Source of the DNA: Monocercomonoides exilis
Taxonomy: Eukaryota; Preaxostyla; Oxymonadida; Polymastigidae
Assembly: GCA_001643675.2 (NCBI GenBank)
Contig: LSRY02000003.1
Span: forward strand, 124,001-188,000
Reading direction: 5' to 3'
DNA length: 64,000 bases
Positions 1-9,900 of this stretch are shown here, piece after piece. The stretch's first letter is position 1. Each line of letters starts with the position of its first letter. The notes beneath the pieces are model-generated. The model did not search any database, was not told the origin of the DNA, and was given only the letters and a program-made list of their open reading frames with translations. The position numbers and the translations under genes are program-made.

Positions 1-710
1 GCTCATTTAAAAGAACCATTTTTTTTTTTGATTTATAACTGTGTATATTTGTTTCGTCAAAAATATCATTGAAATTTCTCAAATATCAGGATATTTCATA
101 ATATTTTTCATGTGAGAAATTATATCAATACAAGAAAATTGTGTGTTTGAAATTTTATTTATCCTTCGAGTATTTTATATTAAAAATTGTCTTATGTTTG
201 TTTGAAGAAGAAATAAGCATTGCCAACATTCGTAATTTATTTCTGAATTGCGAATGGTTCAGGGTTTCGCGAAAGGTCCCGGTTTTCGCACCAATGATAT
301 TGAAGTTTTCAGTCGGTTTATAACGTGGCAAGTTTGAAAAGAATTTTCCCTAAACGTTTTATAATGAATTCTTATCAATGATATTTCATTTTGAAATTAT
401 TCTTGAAAATGAATGAAATCACAAAAGTCTAAGTTTGTCAATCATCCGTTTCATTTCTTCACTTTATTTTATTAAACTTCTCAAAAAATGAAGTCAAGTC
501 TTTTGGACTTTTTTTGAATCAATAATTGGCAATTCATTTGCTGTTCGAAGTGAACAATTCTTCAATCATCTATAACTTGAACACATTTCTGATTTTCAAT
601 TCAAATTTTATCTCATTTTGAAAAACGAAATGTTTGAATATTATTACTTGTGGGAAATAAATGAGATTTCTAATAATTGAACTTCTATTCAAATAAATGT
701 CAATCCATCT
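1..710. other. AT-rich intergenic spacer, no gene seen
   Basis: Very AT-rich sequence with homopolymer T and A runs and only short open frames. No splice-compatible exon series or family resemblance was found on either strand. The right edge is defined by the start of similarity to 38580 onward, which is the left boundary of the duplicated block. Confidence 0.6.
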
Positions 711-1849
711 CTTCTCAATAAATTTGTTTCGAATAACATATAACACTTTTCATTGATAAAACATTTTGAAATGATCTTTTTAAGAACAACAAAAATCAAC
801 TAATAATAACATCTAACTTTTCAGATAAGAGGCATTTGTATTTCAGAACCTCAACCAACTATTTCCTTTTCAATCTCCATCATAAATCTGTGAGCCTTGA
901 AAGGGAAAGAAAAGAGGAAACAAACACCTTTCTCAATCTCCTTCCCCTCCAAACTCACAAATCGATGAGCACATATTCAAGGTGATCAGAATTGACTTCA
1001 AACAAAAACATCAGAAATTACAAGAAAATGTTCAAAGAAAAACAGTCACCCAAAACAACGCAATGACAAAAAATCTCAGGACAGCAGCCAATATCACACC
1101 ATCATCAAATTGTGCTTTGACAAACAGTGCAACACAAACTCGTCCATGTGTGAAACGAAAACGAAAACAAAAACAAGAAATTAACCTCCTCAATAATAAA
1201 TGCGAATTAAAAATCAGTCTCAACCAAAATAAAGTTGCTGAGCATTCTTTTATCCTTTCCAAGCCATATGCTGCCAATGCTTCAATTGAAAGCATGCTCA
1301 CAGCTGTATGCCCATGAATTCATTTGAAAAACGTTGTTGTATACAAACAAATATAAATATTACAAAAAAAAAAAAAAAAAAAAAAAGAAGCAATGTGCTG
1401 GAAGGAATCAACAAAAAATAAAGATTTTGAAACTCAAACATCTACGCAAGATATATGCCTGTTCAAAAAAAGACTATTTATCACACGCACTCCAACCTTC
1501 ATTGAAGCACTTTTCAAACAAAATAAGATGTGAAATTCTCAACAAATCAAACACACAAAAAATAAATATATAAACACTCAAAAATCACTAAAATCTGAAT
1601 AAACTTCAAATAAACAAAAAACAAAATACATTGCGAAAGCAAAAGCAATCAATAAAAAGATATCTTTCATTTTCATATTTCTCAAATTCATTCTTTCTTC
1701 ATTTCAGTGTATTTTCATTCCCCACATTTTCTTCACTATCCATCCTCTGTTATTTGCACAATCTGCAAAAAAAACTTTTCAGAAGCTTCACCATTCTCGC
1801 ACCTTTTTCTCTTCGTTTAAATCATTTCCCCTTTCATCTCATTTTTTTC
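711..1849. other. Duplicated 3' flank of the giant receptor gene, probably non-coding
   Basis: This is downstream of the minus-strand stop at 1850. It holds a 23-nt A run near 1364-1386 and short open frames at 982-1317 (+) and 1032-1301 (-). The same plus frame exists in the other copy (38850-39089) but stops early because of a T-to-G change, and the two copies differ by a 12-bp indel, so a conserved protein is unlikely. By eye, 720-1320 differs from 38590-39200 at roughly 14 positions plus the indel. That makes it more conserved than much of the adjacent coding region. It may hold 3' UTR and processing signals, or simply be recently homogenised. Confidence 0.6.
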
Positions 1850-4800
1850 TCAATTGCATTCCCCTTCCTTCCCTTTCTTGCCTTCCTTCTCATCCCCCTC
1901 TTCTCTTCGTGTTTCCACCACCTCCACTGCATCTGACATCGTCATCACCAATGCATCCTTCGGGAAGTGCGAAATCAGCTCCCGCTTCACTTCCACAAGC
2001 GTTATCCTCCTCGAAGCCTCCTGCTCCACACACCCTTTCACAACACTCCAAAGCGAAGACCCCTCTGCACCTGCCATGTTCGGCATCTCAAACATCCCAA
2101 TCTTCTCCCCTGCCACCTCTGCTGGATATTCTCCAAACGGGATCTCCAGTGTCACACACTCCCACAGCATCATCCCAATCGAGAATGACACTGACTCCTT
2201 CGTCGCTCCCATCTTCCTGGTCACCTGCAGCTCTGGCGCCTTCCACCTCAGGCACTCCTTTCTGAAGGCATCCTCATCCTCTTCAAACGCAGATGAGGGC
2301 AGAGAGTCATCATCATCATCATCACTGGCAGATGTGACAATAGTTGACGATGAGATTGAGGATGAATCGGAATCATCATCTTGCAATAAATCAGAATGCA
2401 TCACAATGCAGATCACCATGTGTTCTGAGAATAGAACAATGTGCGGACTCAGATTGGCAAGTGACTGAAGTGGATTTTCCATTTCATCAAACGAATGGAG
2501 TGCCCCGTTCGCCACCCAGAACAGGATCTGAGCAGCTGTTTGCTCCCTTTCCTTCAAGGAGCCAATCGGCATCTCCTTTATCTTGTTGCTTTCATGTAAT
2601 AACATGAACAGCGAATCCCTCAGATCCACAATCAGCTTCTCATGTGGAGACGAACAGGCCATTGCATCCACCAGATTCGACATCGATGAGGTGGTTGGAC
2701 ACAGATCCTCTCCTCGAACAAATGTGGATTCAGTGTCTGAAGTGTCTGTTGTTGAAGTGGATGAAATGGATGGTGATGGAGTTCTCTTTCTTGTCTCTTC
2801 TTCTTTTTCCTCTTCCACCTTCTCCAATGCCCAATCAGGGATCTTGTCTGAATCTCTCCCCAAGATGTATTCAGTGGAGTCACTCTCAGACAGAAGGTGC
2901 TCTGACGACTCCGAGTGCCCCAAACTTTTCGCATATACCCTCTTCTTTATTCTCTCTTCATTCTTCTTTTCTGCCTCTCTTTCTGCTCTTCTCCACTGCT
3001 CCTCAGGTGACATCTCCATCGTAACCATCTCAATCAGCTTCGGATCCTTTTTCACTGTGTCATTCACAATCTCTTCCAATTCTTCTGATCTTCTCTTTTG
3101 CTTTTTCCAGCGAACAATAAAAGCAACTGCAATGATCAGAACAATCAATAGCACAATTAAAATAATTGCAATCACAATCCATAGCAAACTTGCTTGATTT
3201 CCTCCCTCAGATATTCTCTCATCTCCTTTTAATTTGGGATCACTTGCATTCTTCAGAATGAATGAATTTGTTGATGAAGGAGATTCTGCATTTCCAAACA
3301 AAACTGAAACACTCACCTCAATTTCATCTCCACAATTGCTGATCAGATCTTTTGTCACACTTCCCTCAACTTCTCTTTCTGATAAAAACCCATTTGAATC
3401 AAAATCGTGTTTTTCAATCTCTTTCTCTTCTCCTTTCCTCTTCACAACTGAGAATGACAAGTTGCATGGAACAAGAAGCAATCCTTTGAATGTAAGCTTC
3501 ATTCTATCTGCCTCTTCTTTTGCTTCCACACTCTCCAGAACAGGAATGAAGAATGATGAATCTCTCTCTGAAGCAATCCCTTCAAAACTGCACCCTTCAT
3601 TCAACATCCAAAGTGAAGTGTTATCCTTCCATCCATCTCCTCCTTTCAAACTCATCACATTCAATGATCCTGAATTTGAACAAATGATGTTTCTTCTCAG
3701 TGATGTGTATCCTTCAATGGATGGATTATTGTTTTCAAATAACCCCATTTCTATGATTACGCTTCCTCCACTCATTGTTATTCCACCTTCTGATGAATTT
3801 GTGATTGTTGTGTCTTTCATCACCACAGAACTCTTCACAACATCCACAAGAGATCCATCCCATTTGCACATCTCTTCTTCTTTTGCATTCAAATTCTTTT
3901 CATTTCTTTCCTTTAAACTTCCATCAAAAATGCAACTATCCATTTTCACATCCAAACAATTCTCCACTTTCATCAATTTTCCTTTTGTGGTCTTTGAACT
4001 TACTCCGCCTATTGTGCAATTTGCCAAATGAATTGTCTTTCTCAATGACAAGCAAGATATCAGTGATTCCTCATTTCCTTCAACAGTGATATTTTCTGTT
4101 TTGAAATCTTTAATTGTTAATTGTCCACATTCGTTTATATTTATCAGAGAAGTTTTTATTGTTGAATTACAAATCGTTAATGAATCGATTACTGATGGAA
4201 GTTGAGAAGAAAGATACAATGCAGATTCTTGAAGAATTAGATTTGACATTGAACATTCCATAAGTTGTAATTCTCCCTTTGCCATGTTGAAAATGTGAAA
4301 TGGAACGTTTGCAAATACAACATTTTCTCCTTCCGTCAATTGTTTTGTTGTGAATGAACAATTCATTATCTCAAGAATTCCTCCTTCTGGTGATATCAGT
4401 GAATCATGTGAAGAAATGAAATTCGAATCAAATACAAAGTTCACTCTCAACAATGAAACTGTTCCCGCAGTTGAAATCAAAGAATTCTTTTCACTTGTAA
4501 TCTCTGATTTCACTTCAACTTCACAATTTTCTCTCTTCTTCGAACTCAAACTCATCTCCTCCAGATTTATCTCTTCACAAATCACACTCTCTTCAACAAC
4601 GAATATCAGACTCATGATATCTGAAGTCAGATGCATCAGTCCATAATCAATTGAATAACATGGAAGATCGTTTGTTCCACATTGTCTATAATCCAACCCA
4701 CTCGCACTGCTCACAATAATCGTGTCGCTCTGATGGATCGTTATAAATCCAATCAGATCTGTGTCAACTGTATACTGGCATTTATCAATTCCATATATTG

Positions 4801-7800
4801 CATTAATTCGTGAATAACGATTCTCTCGAAGATCAAATTGAAATTGGGTTTCATTGATCTGAAATGTGATGTTGAAACATTCAATGAAAATATCATTCCC
4901 CACTCTTGCCGTATTGGCATTGAACTTCATTTTCGCAAACGAAAAATTCAAATCTCCTTTTTCTTTTGTTGTCAAATACACTCCTCCTCCTTTCCCAATG
5001 GTGCAGCTGCATTGACTAATTGTTGAGTCAATCATCTTCATTGATCCAGACAATCCCAATGCGAAGAATATTGCCCCTCCTTTTTCACTATCTTCTGCTT
5101 TGTCTTCTGTGATGTTGCTCGAATTCACAACCAAACAAATCTTTTTCTCGCTCATTGATTCCAAAATGCTCGCTCCATTGTCACTTCTCTTCACTCCTGA
5201 AAATGATGAATTGTCAATATTGAGACTCATTTCCTCACCCACTTTATTTATCTTTGTTGTTGATTCAGATCCTTTGATCAGAAGACATCCGCCGCTTTCA
5301 TTCAACGATTCCACTCGAACATTCATCAAATGACAATCAACTCCAACATCATGAATGACAAAAATACTGTTTCCAACATTGCATGAATCCATCGACAAAT
5401 CATTCACTTCCACAGTTCCTCCAATCGCATCCACAAACACACATTCAAATCCATTGTTCACTCCTGCTTCTGAATGGAATGAACATCCAGTTATCACCAA
5501 ATCTCCACCTTTGTTTGAAATGATTGTTTTGGCTGAGTTGTCAAATCCAGATGTTAGTTGCAGTTGGATATTTGTCAATTCGAGCTGACCATCGTTTTCC
5601 ATGTAATGGTCCAGTTGACTTCCAATTGACTTTTCAAAATTCAATATCGCTTTCACATTCTCTTCTCCCATCTTTACACTCTTTTTGATCTGATAATTGG
5701 ACACATCATATGAATCTCTAATGAAAGTTGATCCTTCAATCTGAATTGCCTTCATTCCAATCTCTCTTTTCATGTTCATCATCCCTTTCCACATTGTGAA
5801 GCACGGTTCTTCCTCACTTCCACATCTTGCAACATCAAATCCACTTGATGAGATAAATATCTCAGTTGAGCTGTATGGAACCAGAAACATGAATAAATCT
5901 TTGTTTGAATGAAAGTTGTCACTTCCAACAAACAAACAATTATCATTTATCATTGATAAGTAATCAAATTTAAATGACTCATTTGTAATGGAAGTATTAA
6001 AATCTTTTGCCAAAATATACATGTTTTTTCCAATGGCTGCATTGTTGTTCTCAAAAATTACACCAGTATCAAATAGAAATGGCTTTTCCTTTGAACAACT
6101 TTGACAATCAAAATATAGGAATCCTCCTTTTCCTTTGCCTGATGAAAGTGAGCAAAATGATGCATTTGTTGATTTAATGATCAAATCTTCTTCATTTTTT
6201 AATATCACTTTTGAAATACCTCCTTCTTCACCGCTTCCAGTGTTCATAATGTTTGAAAAGTTGCTGTTTTCAAATAAAACAGAAGAAGCTATCACAAATG
6301 AAGACTTGATAAATGAACAATCTGCCAAACTGCATCCTTTCAATGTGCAACTTCCACTGGTTGTGGATATCAACGAGTATTGAATGGCTGTTGATGATTG
6401 GATCTCAAATAAACAGTTTTCAAGTTGAAGATTATTACTCGAAGAGATCAGCGTATTCATATTTGGCTCAAATTGACTTGGAATCTGTAACTTCAAAGAT
6501 AACAAGTCGAGTGAAACTGTTGATGAAATAACAGATGAAGTTAATTCAGAATTCCCTTTGATTGTCCCTTTAAAATGAATAGGTCTGTGTTTGGTTTCAT
6601 CTCCCTCATTCACACATCCATCAATCACAAGTGCATTTGTAAATAAATAAATATCTTCAATTGTCCCTTCATCTTTCACTTTCACTTTCCTTTCTCCTTC
6701 TGTTCCACTTCTGTCAATGTGGTCAATTCCACTTTTCGTCGATTCACATGGGAATATCTCATCTCCACATCCCAATGTATCATGTCCATCTGTCGATACA
6801 GACACTTCCACCCACTTTAAAGAAACAAGAAACACTCGAAGATCCAATTCCCCATATTTCTCATCTTCCCCAACAAATGCATTCCCATCATCCTCGTAAT
6901 CTGAGTAATCAAATGCAAAACGCTCTGTTTTCACACTGGCCACAAGATTCCCACTCTTCACAAACATGTTCTTCCCAACTGTTGCCCTGCACCCAGAAAA
7001 CGATATCGATGAGAGTTGAAATCCTCCTTCATTTGAACTGCAATCCAGATAAATCCCTCCTCCTTTTCCTCCATCGCTGGCATCTTCATTCACGCAGCAC
7101 CCAGTAAACGTGGTGCTGCTCACCGAAAACGTATTGTCAGAGACGGATGAGGCGAATGAGATGCACCCGCCATTGGTGGCGGTCTGTTGGCTCAACTGTT
7201 CTGAGTTGATGTTGGTGATGGTGCAGTTGGTGAGGGAGAGGGAGAGGGCAGGGGAGGTGGCAGAGGAGAGGACACAGCTGGCTGGAGTGGCTGTGGAGGT
7301 GATATCGGTGATGCTGGAGGAGTTGAGGGTGAGGGGAGCGGTGAGGGAGGTGAGGTGGAAGATGCTTTGGCTGTTGAGGGTGAGGCTGGTGATTGCGGTG
7401 TGGTTGAGGGCGAGGGAGCCAGCAGTGAGGAAGAAGAGGGGAGTTTTTATTGTTATGGAGGTTGTTCCGGTGATGGTGGTTGTGTTGAGGTTGAGGGAAG
7501 GGGAGTCATTGGAGAGGTGGAAGAGGATGGGGGTGATTTGATTTGAGGAGTTGTGAGCGATGGCGAGGGCAGAGACTGTGAGGGAGCCCTGGGTCTGTTG
7601 GAAGAGGGCAGACGAGGCAGATGGATCTGGTGAAGAAGATGTTGATGTTGATGATGTTGATTGTGATGACTGTGAATGTGAGTTTGATGGTTGGGGAATG
7701 CCACTGGAGGCAATGGTGGTGGCATCTGTTCCGTTTCCTGTGATTTTTGTATTTGGGGCACGAAATGTGAGAGTCTTTGTGGGAGCGAAAGTGGAGATGA

Positions 7801-9826
7801 GAAGAGAAAGGGAGGCATCGCTGAAGGGAGCAATGCATCTAAGGGAATATTCGATGGTGGCACACGGGCTTTGCTGGGTTTTGCCACAGGCATCAACATC
7901 ACTTCCACCATTTGCAACGATTTTGTTCTGGTTGATGATTGGAAGCCAGCCATTATACACAGCATTATCAGCTGTTCCATTATTCCACACTCTTTTTGTT
8001 TGGGTTGTTGAACCACAATTCTCGAATGGGGATTGGGTGATGCTGCTGCCATTGAAAAACACATCATTTCCTCTGCCATTTTTAGCTATATTTCCATCGA
8101 AGAAACAAAAAGTGATGAATTTTACTCCATTCATCCAGGAATAAGTTGCTGTGCAACATAGCCCAGCGCCACCATAGGTAGTTGATGAACTTGTCAACTC
8201 GTTATTAACAAATAGACAATCATCAACCAAAAATTGGATTGGCTTTTCTTTAGGAGGATTATAAAATGTCAAAGAACCATCCGCATGTCCACCAGAATTA
8301 GCAATGCACTTGCATTTGTTGAACAAGAATTGACCGTTTGATGAAAAATTGCCGATATAAAAATACCAACCAGTTCCAACGCAGCTTGTTATTTTGCAAT
8401 TTTTTACTCTATTGTCAGAGAATGTCCAAACAGAATTTGATTGTGGATAAGCTATGCAAGTTGCTCCTCCATGAAATGCCGAACAGTTTGTAAAATTGGA
8501 TTTTGTGATGTCAATTTTTAACAAATATCCGCAAAACAACGCTCCTGCGTGATTACTGGTAGAACAATTGAAAAACGAACAAGAAGTGATTGTGAGATTT
8601 GCATTTGTGCAGTTGACTTTAAGTGCTCCACCCCAATCGTCTCCGCTGTTTGATTCATTCCATTCACACCATTTGAAGATATAGCTATTCAATTCAGCAA
8701 AGGATAATCTTCTTAATTTCTCTCTTTGAGTTTCGGATCCAATATATTTTGCAAGATCATTTGGTGAAGAGCGTGTTTGGTGGAGAAAAGAGGCATTGAA
8801 GGCAGAGAGAGAAGTGGATGGGCTGTTGAGGTTTGGGAGGATGGCACCATCGATGGGGTTGTTGGTGTGGAGGAAGATGGTTGAGTGGATGGAGAGGGAT
8901 GAGCGAAGGGAGAAGGAGTGGATTAAATTGGTGTTGGTGTTGGTGGAAGTGGAAGAAGAGGAAGAAGTGGTTGAGATGAATGAATTGAGTGAGTGTGAGG
9001 GAAGGGATGGAAGAGATGGATGGGATTGGGGAGATGAGATGTTGGAGAAGAGGGTGTTTGAGAGATGGAGATTGAGGTGGATTTTGAGGTGGTGATAGGA
9101 TTGGTGATGGATATGGAAAGGTGAAGGGGAAGAGAAAGAGGAAATCGAAGGGGAAGGAGAAGAAAAAGAAGATGATGAGGATAAGGATGAGAAAGATGAA
9201 GGAGAAGAGGAAAGGGAAGGAGATGGAGAAGGGGATGGGGAAGAGAGGGAAGAAGGAGAAAAAAGGAAAGGCTGGACGAGGGAGACGAATGAGGAGAACG
9301 AGGAGTGGGAGATGGAGAATGATGCAGGGATTGAGGAGTGTGCATCTGTGAGGAGATTGTTTGGGGTGGAGAAGAGGGGGAAGGAGAAGATGGCTGGTTG
9401 GTGGGTGGTGAGGGAGAAGTTTGTGAGGTCGACGGAGGCATGGCCAGAGAGGAAAAGTGGAGATTTTGTTGCTGGGTTGACTTGGCAAGTGGAGGAACAG
9501 ATGGTGGCAGCTGAATGTTGCTGAGAAGTGAGGAGTGGACAAGTACTGAGAGGGATGATGTTGAGATGGGTCACACACAAGGAGGAGTTGATGATTTTTA
9601 GACTTGTTTGAATGCTGTAAATGTAATTGCCAACTGTATTTTCATTTGTTGCTGCATAATTGCCAAAATAATTGTTGTATTCTCTTTTTCCGTTTTCAAT
9701 GTTGATCTTGCATTTCTGCATCTCCTCGTTCCATTTTTGTTGAATTTGTCTTTCTGCAATGTCTTTACCATTACAACAGTTAACAACAAGTAACAGCAAT
9801 GTGAAAATATTGTATGCAGCTCTCAT
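1850..9826 (-). CDS. Giant type I membrane protein with beta-helix-like ectodomain and degenerate kinase-like tail (paralog A)
   Basis: Intronless, 2,658 residues from the ATG at 9826. An in-frame ATG at 9895 exists, but 9826 matches the start of the paralog and immediately precedes a signal peptide (MRAAYNIFTLLLLVVNCC). Order: signal peptide; Ser/Pro/Phe low-complexity region (about residues 80-340); long ectodomain with GGA/GGG-I/V-Y and NxSFxxC-type repeats typical of pectin-lyase-like right-handed beta helices; one transmembrane helix at plus 3117-3195, followed by a basic stop-transfer stretch; acidic/Ser juxtamembrane segment; C-terminal kinase-like lobe. The lobe keeps an APE-like RWKAPEL and a subdomain IX-like IGMMLWECVTLEIPFGEYP, but I see no glycine loop, VAIK lysine, HRD or DFG, so a pseudokinase is inferred. 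Many N-x-S/T sites suit an extracellular domain. Role unknown; surface sensing or adhesion is a guess. Similar architectures are known in oxymonads (recollection). Confidence 0.85.
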   Translation of the reverse strand: MRAAYNIFTLLLLVVNCCNGKDIAERQIQQKWNEEMQKCKINIENGKREYNNYFGNYAATNENTVGNYIYSIQTSLKIINSSLCVTHLNIIPLSTCPLLTSQQHSAATICSSTCQVNPATKSPLFLSGHASVDLTNFSLTTHQPAIFSFPLFSTPNNLLTDAHSSIPASFSISHSSFSSFVSLVQPFLFSPSSLSSPSPSPSPSLSSSPSSFSSLSSSSSFSSPSPSISSFSSPSPFHIHHQSYHHLKIHLNLHLSNTLFSNISSPQSHPSLPSLPSHSLNSFISTTSSSSSTSTNTNTNLIHSFSLRSSLSIHSTIFLHTNNPIDGAILPNLNSPSTSLSAFNASFLHQTRSSPNDLAKYIGSETQREKLRRLSFAELNSYIFKWCEWNESNSGDDWGGALKVNCTNANLTITSCSFFNCSTSNHAGALFCGYLLKIDITKSNFTNCSAFHGGATCIAYPQSNSVWTFSDNRVKNCKITSCVGTGWYFYIGNFSSNGQFLFNKCKCIANSGGHADGSLTFYNPPKEKPIQFLVDDCLFVNNELTSSSTTYGGAGLCCTATYSWMNGVKFITFCFFDGNIAKNGRGNDVFFNGSSITQSPFENCGSTTQTKRVWNNGTADNAVYNGWLPIINQNKIVANGGSDVDACGKTQQSPCATIEYSLRCIAPFSDASLSLLISTFAPTKTLTFRAPNTKITGNGTDATTIASSGIPQPSNSHSQSSQSTSSTSTSSSPDPSASSALFQQTQGSLTVSALAIAHNSSNQITPILFHLSNDSPSLNLNTTTITGTTSITIKTPLFFLTAGSLALNHTAITSLTLNSQSIFHLTSLTAPLTLNSSSITDITSTATPASCVLSSATSPALSLSLTNCTITNINSEQLSQQTATNGGCISFASSVSDNTFSVSSTTFTGCCVNEDASDGGKGGGIYLDCSSNEGGFQLSSISFSGCRATVGKNMFVKSGNLVASVKTERFAFDYSDYEDDGNAFVGEDEKYGELDLRVFLVSLKWVEVSVSTDGHDTLGCGDEIFPCESTKSGIDHIDRSGTEGERKVKVKDEGTIEDIYLFTNALVIDGCVNEGDETKHRPIHFKGTIKGNSELTSSVISSTVSLDLLSLKLQIPSQFEPNMNTLISSSNNLQLENCLFEIQSSTAIQYSLISTTSGSCTLKGCSLADCSFIKSSFVIASSVLFENSNFSNIMNTGSGEEGGISKVILKNEEDLIIKSTNASFCSLSSGKGKGGFLYFDCQSCSKEKPFLFDTGVIFENNNAAIGKNMYILAKDFNTSITNESFKFDYLSMINDNCLFVGSDNFHSNKDLFMFLVPYSSTEIFISSSGFDVARCGSEEEPCFTMWKGMMNMKREIGMKAIQIEGSTFIRDSYDVSNYQIKKSVKMGEENVKAILNFEKSIGSQLDHYMENDGQLELTNIQLQLTSGFDNSAKTIISNKGGDLVITGCSFHSEAGVNNGFECVFVDAIGGTVEVNDLSMDSCNVGNSIFVIHDVGVDCHLMNVRVESLNESGGCLLIKGSESTTKINKVGEEMSLNIDNSSFSGVKRSDNGASILESMSEKKICLVVNSSNITEDKAEDSEKGGAIFFALGLSGSMKMIDSTISQCSCTIGKGGGVYLTTKEKGDLNFSFAKMKFNANTARVGNDIFIECFNITFQINETQFQFDLRENRYSRINAIYGIDKCQYTVDTDLIGFITIHQSDTIIVSSASGLDYRQCGTNDLPCYSIDYGLMHLTSDIMSLIFVVEESVICEEINLEEMSLSSKKRENCEVEVKSEITSEKNSLISTAGTVSLLRVNFVFDSNFISSHDSLISPEGGILEIMNCSFTTKQLTEGENVVFANVPFHIFNMAKGELQLMECSMSNLILQESALYLSSQLPSVIDSLTICNSTIKTSLININECGQLTIKDFKTENITVEGNEESLISCLSLRKTIHLANCTIGGVSSKTTKGKLMKVENCLDVKMDSCIFDGSLKERNEKNLNAKEEEMCKWDGSLVDVVKSSVVMKDTTITNSSEGGITMSGGSVIIEMGLFENNNPSIEGYTSLRRNIICSNSGSLNVMSLKGGDGWKDNTSLWMLNEGCSFEGIASERDSSFFIPVLESVEAKEEADRMKLTFKGLLLVPCNLSFSVVKRKGEEKEIEKHDFDSNGFLSEREVEGSVTKDLISNCGDEIEVSVSVLFGNAESPSSTNSFILKNASDPKLKGDERISEGGNQASLLWIVIAIILIVLLIVLIIAVAFIVRWKKQKRRSEELEEIVNDTVKKDPKLIEMVTMEMSPEEQWRRAEREAEKKNEERIKKRVYAKSLGHSESSEHLLSESDSTEYILGRDSDKIPDWALEKVEEEKEEETRKRTPSPSISSTSTTDTSDTESTFVRGEDLCPTTSSMSNLVDAMACSSPHEKLIVDLRDSLFMLLHESNKIKEMPIGSLKEREQTAAQILFWVANGALHSFDEMENPLQSLANLSPHIVLFSEHMVICIVMHSDLLQDDDSDSSSISSSTIVTSASDDDDDDSLPSSAFEEDEDAFRKECLRWKAPELQVTRKMGATKESVSFSIGMMLWECVTLEIPFGEYPAEVAGEKIGMFEMPNMAGAEGSSLWSVVKGCVEQEASRRITLVEVKRELISHFPKDALVMTMSDAVEVVETRREEGDEKEGKKGKEGECN

Positions 9827-9847
9827 GTTGGGGAAGTGCCTCACCAC

Positions 9848-9896
9848 AATTGCAGATGCAGGAAAAATGTGGAAATGAAAAGTTATTGCGCCCAAT
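9848..9896 (-). promoter_or_regulatory. Conserved upstream element of paralog A
   Basis: Read on the minus strand, it contains TGGGCGC (plus 9888-9894), then TTTTCATTT, then TTTTTCCTGCATC, ending about 30 bp before the ATG. The same three blocks occur in the same order upstream of the other copy. TGGGCGC begins 68 bp upstream of this ATG and 67 bp upstream of the other, although the sequence between the blocks and the ATG has diverged. A core promoter or 5' UTR role is inferred from position and conservation only. Confidence 0.4.
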
Positions 9897-9900
9897 ATAT

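Larger units (their letters stand above)
711..9900. repeat. Segmental duplication, copy A (about 9.2 kb, direct orientation)
   Basis: This block aligns colinearly with 38580-47767. Similarity begins abruptly at the shared text CTTCTCAATAAATTTG (711 and 38580), after unrelated flanks. It runs through 1.1 kb of 3' flank, the whole giant gene and about 70 bp upstream of its ATG, and fades near 9900 and 47767. Both copies have the same orientation and nearly the same length. The distance from left edge to ATG is 9,115 bp in one copy and 9,117 bp in the other. Small indels include a 12-bp difference in a CGAAAA/CAAAAA run near 1,155 versus 39,025. Confidence 0.93.

Noticed and set aside
982-1317. 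111-aa plus-strand frame, partly conserved at 38850-39089
   Set aside because: The second copy is truncated by a point change and carries a 12-bp indel. The overlapping minus frame is equally conserved, so DNA-level duplication explains it.
3234-4031. Several 80-265-aa plus-strand frames antisense to the receptors
   Set aside because: They are complements of the long receptor frame. Ser/Phe/Leu-rich composition reflects reversed codons, and there is no start context or independent conservation.
8757-9578. 273-aa minus-strand frame (and similar frames at 46596-47449) rich in Pro/Leu/Phe
   Set aside because: Shadow of the Ser/Pro-rich segment of the receptor genes: pyrimidine-rich codons stay open in all frames.
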